The notes under the pieces were generated by a model. That model searched no databases and had not been told where the DNA came from. It saw only the letters and a list, made by a program, of their open reading frames with translations. Made by a program: the position numbers and the translations under genes. From Petrosia ficiformis (lineage: Eukaryota; Porifera; Demospongiae; Haplosclerida; Petrosiidae), in contig OX345636.1 of assembly GCA_947044365.1 (NCBI GenBank), forward strand, positions 61,259,537-61,323,536: 64,000 nt of DNA, read 5' to 3'. Shown in pieces: positions 13,301 through 24,286 of the stretch. Within the stretch, counting starts at the first letter, position 1. Every line of letters starts with the position of its first letter.

Positions 13301-16300
13301 GAGTGGCTCAGAAATTCATTAAAATTATACAATGCCATGATAAATATGAGCAATAAAAAATCACTGAATTTAGTGGATGCAATTAATATTAGGCTTCAGG
13401 TATTTAGTGAAAATTCACATCACCATAGTTATGTATACAATGTCAGCTTTCCAACAACATTAAATCCACTTGTGTCAACATCATTGAAAAGCTACTTGTG
13501 TCAACATCATTGAAAAGCCACTTGTATCAACATCATTGAAAAGCCACTTGTATCAACATCATTTAAAAGCCACTTGTATCAACATCATTACTATAACACT
13601 TACATCATGTAGTGCTACAGTTCATCTAATGATATTCATAAACATGATCTTCCACTACTATGTCCTGATTCATTTCAGTATACTAACACAATGTTTTAAT
13701 GCTGTGTATAGTAGTAGAATGTAGTAGTGGTTGATATACATTTAGTAGGTGTGCTTATTTTAATATTCAAATACTAAACGATCATGATTATATTACTAAT
13801 AATTTTGTACATGAAGCCAATATCTGATTCATTGATATCTCATGTTTTAAGTTGGAATTCAATAATGAAACATTCTTCTCTCTCAATCCCTAGATACCCC
13901 ATTTTCACCAGAAATTCAGGCTTCTCTGATCAGCGCTCTAAAAGAGGGGTCTGGTGATGCTAATGTGTGTCTTTTATTAATGCATGGGGCACCAGGTGTA
14001 GGTAAATCTAGCGTTTGTCATGTACTACAAGGACTTCCACCTTTACCAAAACCCCAGCAGCATAGCACAGGCGTTTTCGAGAATCCAGTTCGATTAATCA
14101 AAACGGGCCGCTTTTCTCTAACATCTGAAGCAGTACTAGAACATGTCGACGAGACGAAATTAATGGGAATGATTGCTTCCCATATTGGGGAAAAGGAAGA
14201 GGAGGAAAAACACAAATCAACAACACCATCTCAGCCATCCACTAAAAGTGAAAATCGAAACAAACGTGCAGAAACACAACCTTCAACTGGTATTCGGCAA
14301 CCTGTTTCAAGTGAAACCTCCCCAGCAAAAAAACATCCAACCTCGCAGCCAATGTCAGATGTTCTTAGAGGTATTGCCAAGCTGAAGCGAAAAGAGAAAT
14401 CCTCCTCTGATCTTTTCAAAATTGCCTGGTTTCACATAATGGATTCTGGTGGTCAGCCTCAGTTCACTGATGTACTTCCTCTTATGTTCCCAAAAGTGTC
14501 GCTTCATCTTGTAGTGATTCGTTTAGATGAGAAGCTAGATGATAAGCCATTGGTTCGTTACCTCGTTGCTGGTGAAAACAAATATAAGCTCCCAGATAAT
14601 CTTGCACTGTCCAATCTACAAATGATACAGAGGACATGTGAACTAGCTGAGGCCGCTAGAATCTCTAGTCAGAAGAAGGGTCATCCATGGGTAATGGTCA
14701 TCGCAACACACTTAGATTGCGATTGTTCTAAAGAATCTTTACAAGAAAAAAACCGTCGCCTTCGAGAGCTGCTTAGGAGGTACAAGTATGTCCTTATAAC
14801 CAAAAGTAAGGATGAAGTGATTTTTGCCATGAACGCAATGGCACCCAAAGGACAGGAACGTAATGAGTATACACGCTTACTCCAAGACCACGTTCTGAAT
14901 GCTCCAAAGGTTCACGAAGATATTCCAGTTCCTGTACGATGGATGGTATTCCACTTGGAGCTTAGTCGATGCTCTGACGAGGGTGTGGTGGAGAAATCAG
15001 TTTGCTTGGAGGTAGGAGCTCGAATTCAGATGCAAAACGATGATGCAATGAATGCTGTCAAATACTTCGATTCAGTTGCCTTACACATGTGCTTGCCTGA
15101 TAAGCTTGGGAATCTGATCTTAACAAGTTTTGACCCATTTGTTTCTCGACTCTCTCTAGTACTAGCTGCCTCTTTCACCATGCCAAGAGCTGGTCCAATC
15201 AGTGAAGATCGTGAAAAGCTAAGGACCACCGGTATTCTAACAAAAAAGTTTGTAGAAGAATTGTTTCGTGGGAAGTTCCACCCTCATCCATTCACTGTAG
15301 ATAAGTTTTTCGCTCTCCTCAAATACCTACGAATTGCCGTCCAGATTGAAAAAGATACATATTTTATACCCTGTGTCTTACCATTGGATGACCCTAACCC
15401 TGTGAAATTTGTCAAAGAGTGTTCTCCTGCATTGCTAACTTGGGGCAAAAATGTTCTTCCTCAAGGGTTTTTTCCTGCTTTAATCGTGCAGTTGCTTCGA
15501 AGGAAATCTGCTCCACATTTTCGTCCTTCCCGTGGTGCAAAGCAACTTCGACGTGCAGTTTACCTCAATTCGCAAGATGGTGCTCTTCTTGTCGTTGATC
15601 AAACCTCGTGGTTTGAGTTGTATTTTTCTGGTGAAATCTTGAAATTTCCTCTCATGTTAGAAGCAGTGGAAGAATCTTCACGTCGTCTCGCAGATAGAAT
15701 GAAGATTCATGGCTATGGAGAATTAATCCGTGGTGTCCGGTGTCCAGGTGTTAGTTGTGATGCTCCTTTTATTCATCCTGGTATAATACTTCCACAATGT
15801 AATATGGCAGAGTGTACTGAGATGGAAGCTTACCATTTCGAATTGTCACCAGAACAGAAGCATTGGATCAACTCAAATTCAGGTGAGCATGTGAAAAATA
15901 ATTAATAACAATAATCATAAATTGCTAGAAAACCTATTTGGCTTTCCAAAAGCATGAAAGTAATTCCTATTGCATTAACTAGCAAATATTCTCATCGACA
16001 AGATTCATGTTGACATGCTACTTTTTTTGTATATAGTTATATCCCATATGAATTGTATTCAGTGAATTGTTCATAGCACACATCTTATCTGTAATTCAGA
16101 GGTGCTAAAAAATAGAATTCGAAAAATCTTGCAGATTGATTTTTTTGTCACCCACATTCACATAATTATTATGCTTTTAATTTAATTATTACCTGTATAC
16201 TATAGGAACATTATCCACACAAGAAGTCCATTTGAAAGAGCTAAACTCAGATGAAGTGTTTCTTCAAGGTTTGCATTATATTATAGTAATTATAATCAAT

Positions 16301-17017
16301 TCGATGGTAACCGAAATACCTGTAAAATGTGCTTATTTTATATACTATTCCATACTCTACAGTGAGTTTCTTTGCTTGCAAAGTTGATATCAGTTTGCTC
16401 AGCAATCTTTTAAACAACCTATACTCCCAATGTTTATACACTAAATTGTGATTTTGCTATATACTTACCTATGCCCTGTGAAACAAATAATTATTAGCTA
16501 TTATAAATGGAAATTACTTGAGTGCTACAGCTTCATATGATCAGGCTGTCGATATTATTAGGCATCTGATGGAACTATTATAACATGAATATTTTACTAT
16601 CTTTATTTAGTAACTATTGTATTACCTTTCATTATGTCTATAGATTCCGATATTCGAGATGTCCTAACTGCCACTCTTGATGAGACAAATTGGTTCATGT
16701 TAGGTGTTCAATTGAATGTTGATCGTGCTAAACTGGAAAGAATACAGATGAACTATCCAGGAAGAGCACTAGAGTGTCAATATCATATGTTACATACATG
16801 GATTGATACAGGAAATGCCTCTTGGATTGAACTAGTCACTGCACTTCGTAGTCCAATCATAAATAATAAGAAGCTTGCTCAAGAAATAGAGGAAAAGTAC
16901 TTGAAAGTAAGCCAATAGACTTTACAGTAAACTTCAATTAATTGTAATCATGAATCATGATTCAATAAATAAATTTCCTTTCTTACATAGGTTGGAGGTA
17001 GCAAGACAAACAGTTGA
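1311..17017 (+). CDS. Ankyrin-repeat / ROC-COR-like GTPase / Death-domain protein (5' end outside window)
   Basis: Nine exons chain in phase: 1311-1385, 2847-2883, 7361-7408, 10689-10733, 12743-12811, 13894-15882, 16206-16268, 16644-16906, 16991-17017. The first encodes an ankyrin-like helix pair (ETALDIAKSEGYEGCVHILE), so more repeats should lie upstream of base 1. Four short linker exons follow; the three at 7361, 10689 and 12743 are phase 1-1, start with Asp and end in Pro. The large exon carries a P-loop (GAPGVGKSS), a DSGGQPQF switch-like motif, ATHLDCD at the usual NKxD position and a COR-like region. The exon at 16644 is a Death domain (NWFMLGVQLNVDRAKLERI). Stop is either 16916-16918 by read-through or, using the GTAAGC donor at 16907, TGA at 17015-17017. 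ROCO/Death proteins act as GTP-regulated signalling scaffolds; a role in immunity or cell death is inference. No kinase domain is seen. Confidence 0.8.
1465..1644. mobile_element. MITE with CAGGGTTTCATTTAG ends
   Basis: A 15-bp terminus at 1465-1479 is matched by its reverse complement with one difference at 1630-1644. The interior has a poly-C run near 1509 and a poly-T run. A longer relative with the same ends lies at 54405-54816. No coding capacity. Confidence 0.6.
1651..1823. repeat. Interspersed repeat containing GGCCAAATTGGCTCAA
   Basis: This stretch (GTTTGAAGCATGGGCCAAAT..., then AGAGAACTGTG) recurs at 56203-56366 and 59750-59945 with similar length and order, including the ATTAACT and GAACTGTG blocks. 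It is a dispersed non-coding repeat. Short open frames over it are not genes. Confidence 0.6.
2938..3002. repeat. 9-bp microsatellite (TTGTAATGA)n
   Basis: About seven near-perfect copies of a 9-bp unit in the intron after the exon at 2847. Related 9-bp arrays (TTGTATTAC) occur later in the same gene. Confidence 0.85.
3025..6277. mobile_element. Fold-back-ended element swollen by a hexamer array
   Basis: GGGTTGTGTCAAGC at 3025 is mirrored by the reverse complement of GCTTCACACAACCC at 6263-6276 (one mismatch). Both inner flanks are rich in AAGCAC/GTGCTT words, and the hexamer array is made of the related CTTGTG. A degenerate relative of the AAGCAC-rich flank lies at 54905-55045. This suggests a small element whose inner sequence expanded into a microsatellite. 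I did not find a convincing target duplication. Confidence 0.45.
3343..6214. repeat. 2.9-kb hexanucleotide array (CTTGTR)n
   Basis: Roughly 475 copies of CTTGTA/CTTGTG with sporadic CTTGTTT, CATGTG and CTAATA variants. Larger repeat units of about 220-300 bp (TACTAATACTTGTACTTGTG blocks) recur inside it, so it is a higher-order array. Since six is a multiple of three, every frame stays open for up to about 950 codons. These frames encode only low-complexity Cys/Thr, Leu/Val or Lys/Tyr strings and have no exon features. The array lies in an intron of the ankyrin/Death gene. Confidence 0.95.
6722..7091. mobile_element. Fold-back (MITE-like) element
   Basis: ACTTGAGTAGGTGTTTAAAA with flanks at 6722-6754 is the reverse complement of 7058-7091. 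The arms are about 32 bp with few mismatches. A fragment of the right end recurs near 8850-8915. Intronic and non-coding. Confidence 0.6.
7981..8389. mobile_element. AGGGCTG-ended MITE, copy 1
   Basis: Starts AGGGCTGAGACAAAGG and ends CCCAGCCCCA, so the ends are short inverted repeats, as in many hAT-type MITEs (assignment by ends only). The same element with the same flanks occurs at 11271-11671. The right edge touches a TTGTATTAC array. No coding capacity. Confidence 0.55.
8391..8843. repeat. 9-bp microsatellite (TTGTATTAC)n
   Basis: About 50 tandem copies with TTGTATTAG, TTGTATTAA and TTGTATCAG variants and occasional 5-bp slips (TTGTATTGTATTAC). Open frames here read Val/Leu or Ser/Asn/Thr strings and are not genes. 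Confidence 0.95.
9050..9560. mobile_element. MITE with GGGTGGGC...ends
   Basis: Begins GGGGTGGGCGGCATTGG and ends CCAATATCACCCACTGC, which are inverted ends. Internal blocks (GTCAATTGATA; CAGGCAC...TGCCTA) recur at 40823-41050 and 43990-44300, marking a family. No coding capacity. Confidence 0.5.
10129..10688. repeat. 19-bp minisatellite ending at a splice acceptor
   Basis: About 29 copies of CACATTGCTATGATCTATW, alternating CACATT and CATATT variants. The last copy runs directly into CACAG, the 3' splice site of the exon at 10689, so the intron end is made of satellite DNA. Confidence 0.95.
11271..11671. mobile_element. AGGGCTG-ended MITE, copy 2
   Basis: Near-identical to 7981-8389. The preceding 110 bp (from the GCTAGGGCAACATGTGC block) and the following TTGTATTAC array are shared too. 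The two copies therefore look like a segmental duplication rather than two insertions. Confidence 0.55.
11672..11851. repeat. 9-bp microsatellite (TTGTATTAC)n
   Basis: About 20 copies, the same unit as at 8391-8843, again abutting the right end of an AGGGCTG MITE. Confidence 0.95.
11852..12405. mobile_element. Fold-back element with about 115-bp inverted arms
   Basis: The left arm (GAAAGAGTAGGAG..., TCTGTCTGACCATCTGTTAC, AGAATCCACG) pairs with the right arm 12295-12400 in reverse complement, with small gaps. The core match is 11932-11970 against 12299-12337. No transposase. Confidence 0.65.
12470..12656 (-). mobile_element. Possible tRNA-derived SINE
   Basis: Read on the minus strand, 12655-12582 resembles a decayed tRNA: a TAGCTAAAGTGC D-arm-like block, a CCTGCAATCGAAAGG anticodon-like hairpin, and GGTTTAAGCCC at the place of a B box. 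A non-tRNA body with a CCTCCGAAGGATGGGG palindrome follows. The tRNA parentage is uncertain. Confidence 0.4.
13463..13595. repeat. 26-bp tandem repeat
   Basis: About five copies of CCACTTGTATCAACATCATT + GAAAAG, in the intron before the ROC-COR exon. Confidence 0.85.
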
Positions 17018-18560
17018 AACTGAAACAGGACCACAGAAAAGATGCCTCATACTTTGACTCGGAACTTCCATTTCCTTGCTCTATTGATAGTTTTATACCC
17101 TTTGATACTAATGATAATTACTTTTGTTTTTAAATTTGTGTGATACCTTATATAAGTATCTTGTACTGATTAATGAACTATTTTGGTGTATATACATGTA
17201 TGTAATTTATGTGGTTTCTAAATTGATACCTTTGTAATTATTTCGTTCCTACAAATGTGTCTTGGGAAGCGCTGAAATTTATTTGCATCATCGTGCTCAC
17301 ACACAACATTTTTAGAGTACTAGTTATGTATGATGATAAAATAAAGAGAGAAACACATGACCAGAAAGCTGGACCTAAGTAGTTATTTGTCATGAAATTA
17401 AATACACTTCCTCAACCTGCACTGGTTCCAGTAGCTCAGATGATAGAGCATCTGACTAGCAATAGTTCTTATATATATATATATATATAATTATATATTA
17501 TATAAATTATAATATAATTTATATGTTATATATAGTTATAAAATGGGCATACTGTTTATAACAGAATTCTAAGCCACCCACTTCAATTCAAACACTCGCC
17601 TTGCTACCTTCCAGCAACTAACGAAGGATAATGTTGATATGTATGACGTTCTCAGAAGTTCTTCTATACATTCAAACAAGTTAAAAGTCTGTACTGTTAA
17701 AAATACGGAAGTTATGAAGCTTAGCCAGAGTGTGGACGTAGCCCGGGACGTTTCATACATTCGCCTTGCTGTTCTTCTGCAACTAACGAAGCATGAATTT
17801 CACATCTGTAGCTTTCTTAACACTTCAACTCACCAGTAAAAGTAATTACAATCTTGAATCTTGTAAAATGCAAGAGTTATCGAGCTAAGAACAGTTGTTT
17901 CTGCAACGCCCCGCCCACACAATTTTACTAATTTACGCATGCGCTATACTATTACCTTGGTTACAGCGTGTGCGAAAGTCAGCGAAACTGGGAAGTTATA
18001 AAACTTCCTTATAGTTGAAATATAACACATAGCAACAACATAGTAACAGGCTAGAAATATATAATTATATATATATATAATTATAATTATGTCTTAGTTA
18101 TAATAGCAGATGCCTTTTATATAAGAGCAAGTGCTTTTATATCCCTGGTCTACTTGATAATATTTTAATTTAGTATTTCATTTATTATGCTCCAACAAGA
18201 CTACATATGTGGAAATATATAGCTGCTCTATATAGTACATCTCTGCAAGAAATGGACCTAATGACTATGCATGTGAGTGTATACCCCTCCTATAGAAGTG
18301 AAAGCTTTTTTCTTCATTATAATTATTATGTGCATGAACAAAAAGTTATCAAATCAGATGTAGAGAGTTCAGACCAGGACACTAATGATTACAAAATGAT
18401 GGAGAAGGACTTTACAGATGATTACAAGGACTTTACAGATGTGTCTAACATTGCAAGACTTTAACATTATGCTCAAGTATTTTCATGCAGTTAATGAAGC
18501 TTTCTAAATGTTGTCATGTCATAATATGTAACTGCCCCATATTGTTTTAACTGATTACAG
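17018..18560. other. Intergenic region with dispersed repeats
   Basis: Holds polyadenylation-like AATAAA words just after the Death-domain gene and AT-rich (TA)n tracts near 17470-17530 and 18058-18090. It also holds two partial copies of a dispersed block (CGCCTTGCT...CAACTAACGAAG...TTTCTTA) at 17585-17830; relatives lie at 2212-2290 and 29518-29600. No supported gene is seen. Confidence 0.5.
17419..17466 (+). repeat. tRNA-Ala(AGC)-like 5' fragment
   Basis: GTAGCTCAGATGATAGAGC forms a good D arm and box A. It is followed by the first half of an anticodon arm whose loop CTAGCAA would give anticodon AGC. The tRNA body then stops and runs into a (TA)n stretch. It has no T arm, so it is a SINE head or truncated tRNA copy rather than a functional tRNA. 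Confidence 0.45.
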
Positions 18561-19699
18561 GAACCTCCAGTGAAACGAAAAGAAGACTTAACCAGCAGCT
18601 ACCTATCAGATATTGAGGATGACATTCTACCCATTGCTCATAATTCTAAAGTAGTAAGCATTATTAATGGTTACATAGTATTACAATATTTTGTAACTGA
18701 TTACAGGAACATTCAATGATGAAAGAATCATCTGTGATAACTGTTAAAAGATCAACCCCAATTCTCACAAAAAGAGTACAAGAGTCCCCACCAAGACCTT
18801 TTGAACTCCTACAAAATTTTTCACAAGCCATTACCATAGCCTTATCGAATAAGAAGCTCGCTGGAAAGCCTAGAGCAAAATTTATTACTACCATATTTCA
18901 GGCAGTGTACAGTGGTGTAACCATACAATATAAGATATACTTACAACCTACCCTGCAATCAAATACCCTGATGAAATAAGTACTGTATGGTAAATTTACA
19001 TACTTATGCATGTCAAACAATTAATGTTTTGGTCATACAACACCTTTATTCTATATTTCCACATTTAGGTGATCTGCCAATTCAATATAGTAATGCAGAG
19101 AAATGTGGCCACAGAGTTAATAGTGCTTTGGAATGTCCTTGTTCCAAAGGTGTTATTACTAGCTGCTGATGATGAAGCAATTGGAACAAAGACTTTCTTG
19201 GACACATATTTACATCATTAGGTGACAGATGGTAGGTTGTATAATCATTTGTGGAAATAATGTGCTGTAGATCATTCACATTCCGAAAGTGCTTGTTATC
19301 TTTTACATGAAACTCTTCCCTTTCTCTCTTTGTAGATTACAGTCATGTACTGGCTATGGGATGCTTAGTATTAATGGCACCTGATGTACGAACAAAGGTT
19401 GACCAACACAAGAGTTATATCTATACTTCGGGTATATAATCTAGTAATAATTATAAAATACATTTCATATAGCTGTTACAAATTACAATGTACAGGCATA
19501 TTTTTATTTTATATATAAAATGCATGAATGTATTAAAAGCATATGATGTGTGTAATATTATACATAATTATTCTTGTTTACAGTACACAGCTGATGTGAA
19601 AGTGGAATCCGGAAGTAAGTCAAGTTCCAACTACTCAGCCTATGTACTAAAATTGGAAGTGGGCAGTAAAACTGTGCTAATTCGTGAAAATTTTAATTG
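18561..19699 (+). pseudogene. Exon-like fragments of an unrecognised gene
   Basis: Exon-like pieces with acceptors occur at 18561-18650 (GATTACAG acceptor; charged, EPPVKRKEDLTSSYLSDIED), 18707-18930 (SPPRPFELLQNFSQAITIAL then NKKLAGKPRAKFITTIFQAV), 19071-19220 (QRNVATELIVLWNVLVPKVL), 19336-19430 and 19584-19699 (YTADVKVESGSKSS...). The first two share the same acceptor context, ACTGATTACAGGAA, as if duplicated. I could not join all pieces in frame and recognise no family. The conserved-looking FSQAI...ARxKFI block may be a small helical domain. It could be a decayed gene or part of one with the USP fragment downstream. Confidence 0.35.
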
Positions 19700-19978
19700 A
19701 TAGGCCTTTTGTGAAATATTCAATCACGAATATTTTCCGGCATACGGTATATCAAAAGATATCTGGAAACAATGGGGTCTTTTACACCATGTAAGAGCAA
19801 AATCTACGATAAAGAATTATTTATCATGTCATAACTTTCAATCTGTCACCAAAAAAACGCTGCAAAAGTGGTGAGTGTAATGTCTCATCTACCATCAACC
19901 ATGATAATCCATTTCCGAAGGTACGTACATAATTATTCCTATAATTTAACCATAAATGATTCAACTTTGTAAAATTTT

Positions 19979-20203
19979 CATGGAAAGAAAACAAAGGAGT
20001 AAAACTCCTATCCACAGTGACGAATCTAACAAATATACATTCAAAATGAACATACAGGGCACATACAAAACTGACTATACGTTATTTGACATGTTAGTTC
20101 ATATAGGCTCTGCTCTTGGAGGAGGACATTGTATTGCTTATGTTATGGTAAACAGCCACTGGTTTGAAATGAATGACAAACAGGTATATAAATATATAAA
20201 TTA
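19979..20203 (+). pseudogene. USP-type deubiquitinase C-terminal His-box fragment
   Basis: The open frame reads YTLFDMLVHIGSALGGGHCI then AYVMVNSHWFEMNDKQV. This fits the ubiquitin-specific protease signature Y.L..VLVH.G...GHY.AY....W..F.D..V, including the catalytic His. The Tyr normally after that His is Cys here. No Cys-box partner (G..N.GN.C) is visible upstream. The frame ends at a GTATAT donor and then at the CCACTTCCACATAAC fold-back element starting near 20203. A remnant truncated by element insertion is the simplest reading; a partial exon of the preceding fragments is the alternative. Confidence 0.5.
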
Positions 20204-20804
20204 AATACCACTTCCACATAACTATTATGTTGAAGTGGTATTTAATTTTATTTCCAAAGCAAGGCACCATCCCAATCGTGTTCCTGTGCTTTTTTCGGTT
20301 TTGATATATATCCCTACATATTCTTTCAATTTAAAAATGTTTATTATTATGGGGCGTAGGGCCATCCCTATGATTGCTTTCCCACGGGTTCGAACTATAA
20401 TTATTATATAATTATTATATTTGTGTCCACTTGCGCGAGTATGCGTTGTATACGTAGTTGCGTCATTCCCGGGGGCTCGGTCAATTAATGGGTGTGGCGC
20501 GTAAAAGATCGCGCGCTCGAGCTCTACACGAGTCTACAGACCAGCAGAAAGAAAGCTGCCTGTAGCTAAGTAGCTTACGTAGAAACTGGAACTAGTAGCT
20601 AGCCATTCTGCCTGAAATATATTCCTAAAGTTCTACAAGGTCCTTTGAAAGGTCAGGAGAGTAGATAATCAAAATAATAACTATAATAAGCTGATGTGTT
20701 TTAGGCATGATAATTCAGCCATGGTTACTGAATACTGGACACCACAAAGCAGTCATAGGGATACTTTTGTCTTCACTTAAATTTGTAAAGCAATCATAGG
20801 GATG
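20203..20804. mobile_element. Fold-back arm plus CATCCCTATGATTGCTTT element
   Basis: 20203-20340 is one arm of the fold-back family seen perfect at 35238-35545, with most of the other arm lost. 20363-20804 is a 442-bp MITE whose two ends are the same 18-bp inverted repeat, CATCCCTATGATTGCTTT, at 20363-20380 and 20787-20804. Related copies are at 35655-36071, 28252-28608 and (partial) 39378-39590. The interior is relatively CpG-rich (GCGCGCTCGAGC). Confidence 0.7.
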
Positions 20805-22254
20805 TTTTTTTTCTCTGTATACACTTGTTTATAATTACAATTATAGCGTATACTGCTGTCAACAGTGATTGCACTGTGTTGATGCTTTGATAATTAAGAG
20901 AATTGTAGACTAGCTATCAATCTATCTATATACAACTTACATGAGATATTTACATAATTGTTAAAATGACCACATTAAGTTTAGTCACCGGATGATAAAC
21001 TGGTCACATTATTACTACAACTCAAAAAAATCCATTCAAAATGCTTTGTACTTTTAAATTTAACCTTTTTTTCCCTTGAATTGATTGGGTTAAAGAAGGC
21101 CCAACCTTTGAACTAACTAGAAACACATTCATTGATGCACTTCCTGAATTATCAATTTTCCAAACATAATGTACTAAATACCAACTAAATTATCACTGAA
21201 ATTGGTTCTGCACGGGCTACTGGCCTTTCCAATTCCCTATAATCAATTGTAGACGGTGTTCTGACCCTCCATTTCAACTGTCCTGGAGTTCCAACCTTTG
21301 GATGCATCTAGAATTGCTAATTACTATATTATTATCCACACAAACAAAATTATAAATTAAATTATTAAAAAAACAATAATTACATTAATATATTTCTTCA
21401 GATTCTTTTTGTTTATTGTGTGGATGTGTTTGTGACAATAATTGTAAAATATAAGGAGTTAGTTCATTTACCTGTAAAAAAAAAAGATAGGAAAAGAAAT
21501 GTATCACATTATAATATTATGTCTACGGAATTATAATACTAATTCCATTTTATATAATATGACAAGGTTCATAATGGTGATGATCGTTATTTATATTGTA
21601 TCACATATACTGTACAATATTGGCTTCTGGGTATATTGATAAACAGTTTAGTATACTTGGTTTCACACAAACAGACAGACAGACAGAACACCAGATTACA
21701 GTAACCCTCCATTCCACTTACGTGAGCAAGAGTTAACAAGATATATAATATTTATAAAGAGGAAAGATTATCACTATGATTACTTTGTTGCATCAGTAAT
21801 AAGTCCACCATTGCTGAACCAAAGAAGTTTCTCATGTTATAAACCCAATATAATCCATACTAACAATAGTTAATAGTTATCTGTCTCCCATTCTTTATAG
21901 ATAATGTATGTTAGCTATTAGTTTCTATAAGCTACTGTTTATTGTACTAGCTCAAATTTGTGTTGTCTCATGATATGCCCCACCCATAAATTAATGATTT
22001 CAACCATTGCTTGGCCTAGCTTTGTGCCATACTTACTCCATATTGTCACTTTATAAGTATATAAAATTTATACAAAATGATAACACTCACTGATAATCTT
22101 CTTTCTGGTACATATACATCATCTACCGTGAGAGGAAGAAATTATAATAGATGTTCATAATGTAACATGATGTATATACCTTCTTGAGTCTTCATAGTTT
22201 TCAAGACACTAACAAAATCCAATACACTATAATATAAAAGACATTCTTTAAAGC
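20805..22254. other. Intergenic, no gene seen
   Basis: AT-rich DNA between the MITE and the transposon. The block ACACCAGATTA...GTAACCCTC at 21690-21710 recurs near 51735. I see no supported exon. Confidence 0.5.
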
Positions 22255-22300
22255 TATGGAGGGTGATCAGTGCAAAAATTCGTTAGTTCATTTGAGTGAT
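22255..22300 (+). repeat. Left terminal inverted repeat of the integrase/HECT transposon
   Basis: 46 bp, one mismatch (position 14, C against T) to the reverse complement of 27329-27374. Followed by about seven 20-bp subterminal repeats, probably transposase binding sites spaced near two helical turns (inference). Confidence 0.9.
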
Positions 22301-22637
22301 GATTATTTCATTTGAGTGATAATTATTTCATTTGAGTGTTAATATTCCATTTGAGTGATGATTATTTCATTTGTGTGATTTATATTCCATTTGAGTGATG
22401 ATTATTCTATTTCAATGATTAATTCAAATGAGTTAAAAATATTTTATCTGAGTGATAGTGTAATTAGGTCAGTTATTCAAACAAATAGCCAACGTGGTAT
22501 ATATAGCTGATACATCTTATCTTCCACTTACTTTTCATCATGTCCCATATACAAATAGAATTTGCTATTTATATTAGAAAGAATTTGTTGAGATACTCAA
22601 TGATTTTTTAAGTATTGACAAAATTATTATAATTATT

Positions 22638-24228
22638 TCAAAGATGTGCATATTGTCTCAAAAACTGCAATGACTGAGTATAATAATCGATGCCATTATG
22701 GTTAGAGTGAGCTAGTGGGTCAATTGAGTCAAGCATAACTTGAAAGACATCTGCTGAAAGTGGACATTCAGTGACTGGGACTTCCATAACAGATGATTCA
22801 TCCATGTCAGTAGGTGCTGGACCTTCCCAGTCAATACCATACTCTTCTATAGTAGTCTGAGTAAATAGGAGGATAGAGTCAACAAGGTCATAATTATAAA
22901 TAATTTTGCACAGTACATTGTATTAATTATCACCTCAGAAAAAAATTCTGTTGATATCAGACTGTTTATACGACACAACTGTTGAAGACCTGCTGTCCAA
23001 AGTTGATTTGGTGTGGTGTTATGAGTGGTACTAAGAGGATGATTTATCCATGCATTTTTCCATTGTTCTAGGAGGCGATTTATGCGTGGGATATAGATAT
23101 AATGAAGGGCAAACACACACAACTCATCATCAGGATCTAATAAACTTGTCTCTTCCAAATGAAGAAACAACTCTTTATAAAACTTTATAACTCCAGTAAA
23201 GACATCTCTCCATAATCGTTCAATCCTTTGATTATGGACACTACGTCCAACAATCATGGAACCTCTCCCAGGACCTCGTAATGGATGCTCCAACATAAAC
23301 ATTGCAACATCAACATTTTCTCCACCTTTGTCACTCCTAACTCGAGAAGGCAGACCATAGTGTTCAACAGCAGTTTGAAATAATTGTAGCACTGTATTGG
23401 CACAATTATTATTGCTACAATGAAGATAAACTGGTATTCTGGAGTATCCATCAATACCACCATGGATGACAAGTCTCCATCTACACCAAACAGGAGATTA
23501 TGATTTTTACTTTAAACAAGTGAATATATATAGAAATACCTGATGAGCTTGTGATTCCCATCTATGTGCCAAAGAGCCAGAGGTGACAAAACATTGTATG
23601 TACGCCTTTGAACAGCTTGTGACCTTCGCAACAGAACTCCAACAGGGTCAACTCTATTAAGTGATTCTTTGACTCTCAACTGAGTCACTCTAATTCCCCT
23701 AGCTTTTAAGTACCCCAACATCATACGATATCCACATGAAGGATATTCTTGCTTGATTTCTCTTACAATTCCATCCAATTCAGCATCATTAATACATGTA
23801 TAAAGGTCTCTTACAGACAATCCAAATTCATGCATTCTGTATCGAACGGTTCTTACGCTAACACCTAGAAGATGTGCTATCTTTGTACATGTAAATCCAA
23901 TATGTAGTAAATGCTCCAGCTGTTCTTCACTTATTTCATATGAAGGCCTTCCTCTTCTTCCAGAAATACTTACTGCAATTCTTTGAGTAAATACTTCAGT
24001 ACCTTGTGAACTTTCTTGTATGGTATTTAGAATTGCCAAACTTTGGGCCAGTGATGTAAGGGAGTCCAAGGGATATGAGGGAATCATAAGTAGGCAGTGT
24101 AAGAGTCTCGAGACATGGAAAATCAGTCTGTCAAGACATTTAGGGTCTCTATTCCTTTCATAATCGGCAAAACCCCTTCTCACAGATTCAGACATTAATT
24201 CAATGTATTGAGATAATTGCTCTTCCAT
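22638..24228 (-). CDS. IS3-like DDE integrase/transposase
   Basis: Three exons, 24228-23540, 23480-22934 and 22856-22638, joined by short introns (59 and 77 bp) with consensus sites, give 484 residues in one frame. An N-terminal helical region is followed by a helix-turn-helix (about 96-137, [20 protein letters not shown]) and an IS3-type HTH_21-like block ([19 protein letters not shown], 161-179). The rve/RNase H core then carries the triad D223 (WHIDGNHKL), D280 (RSDKGGEN) and E317 (HNQRIERLW), spacing D-56-D-36-E. The C-terminal exon is acidic. It would cut and join the element's ends in the nucleus. The start is the first ATG after the divergent promoter gap, 58 bp from the HECT start. 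All key residues are present, so it may be active. Confidence 0.85.
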
Positions 24229-24286
24229 GGTGAATAGAGTAAATTAACATTAATTAACCTTATTAATTTTTAATTAAATAAACAGC
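24229..24286. promoter_or_regulatory. Divergent promoter gap of the transposon
   Basis: Only 58 bp, nearly all A/T with TTAATTAA-like words, separate the two start codons. Core promoter elements for both genes must lie here or inside the first exons. Bidirectional control is inference from geometry. Confidence 0.5.

Noticed and set aside
14018..15229. Minus-strand frames opposite the ROC-COR exon
   Set aside because: Shadows of the large coding exon on the plus strand.
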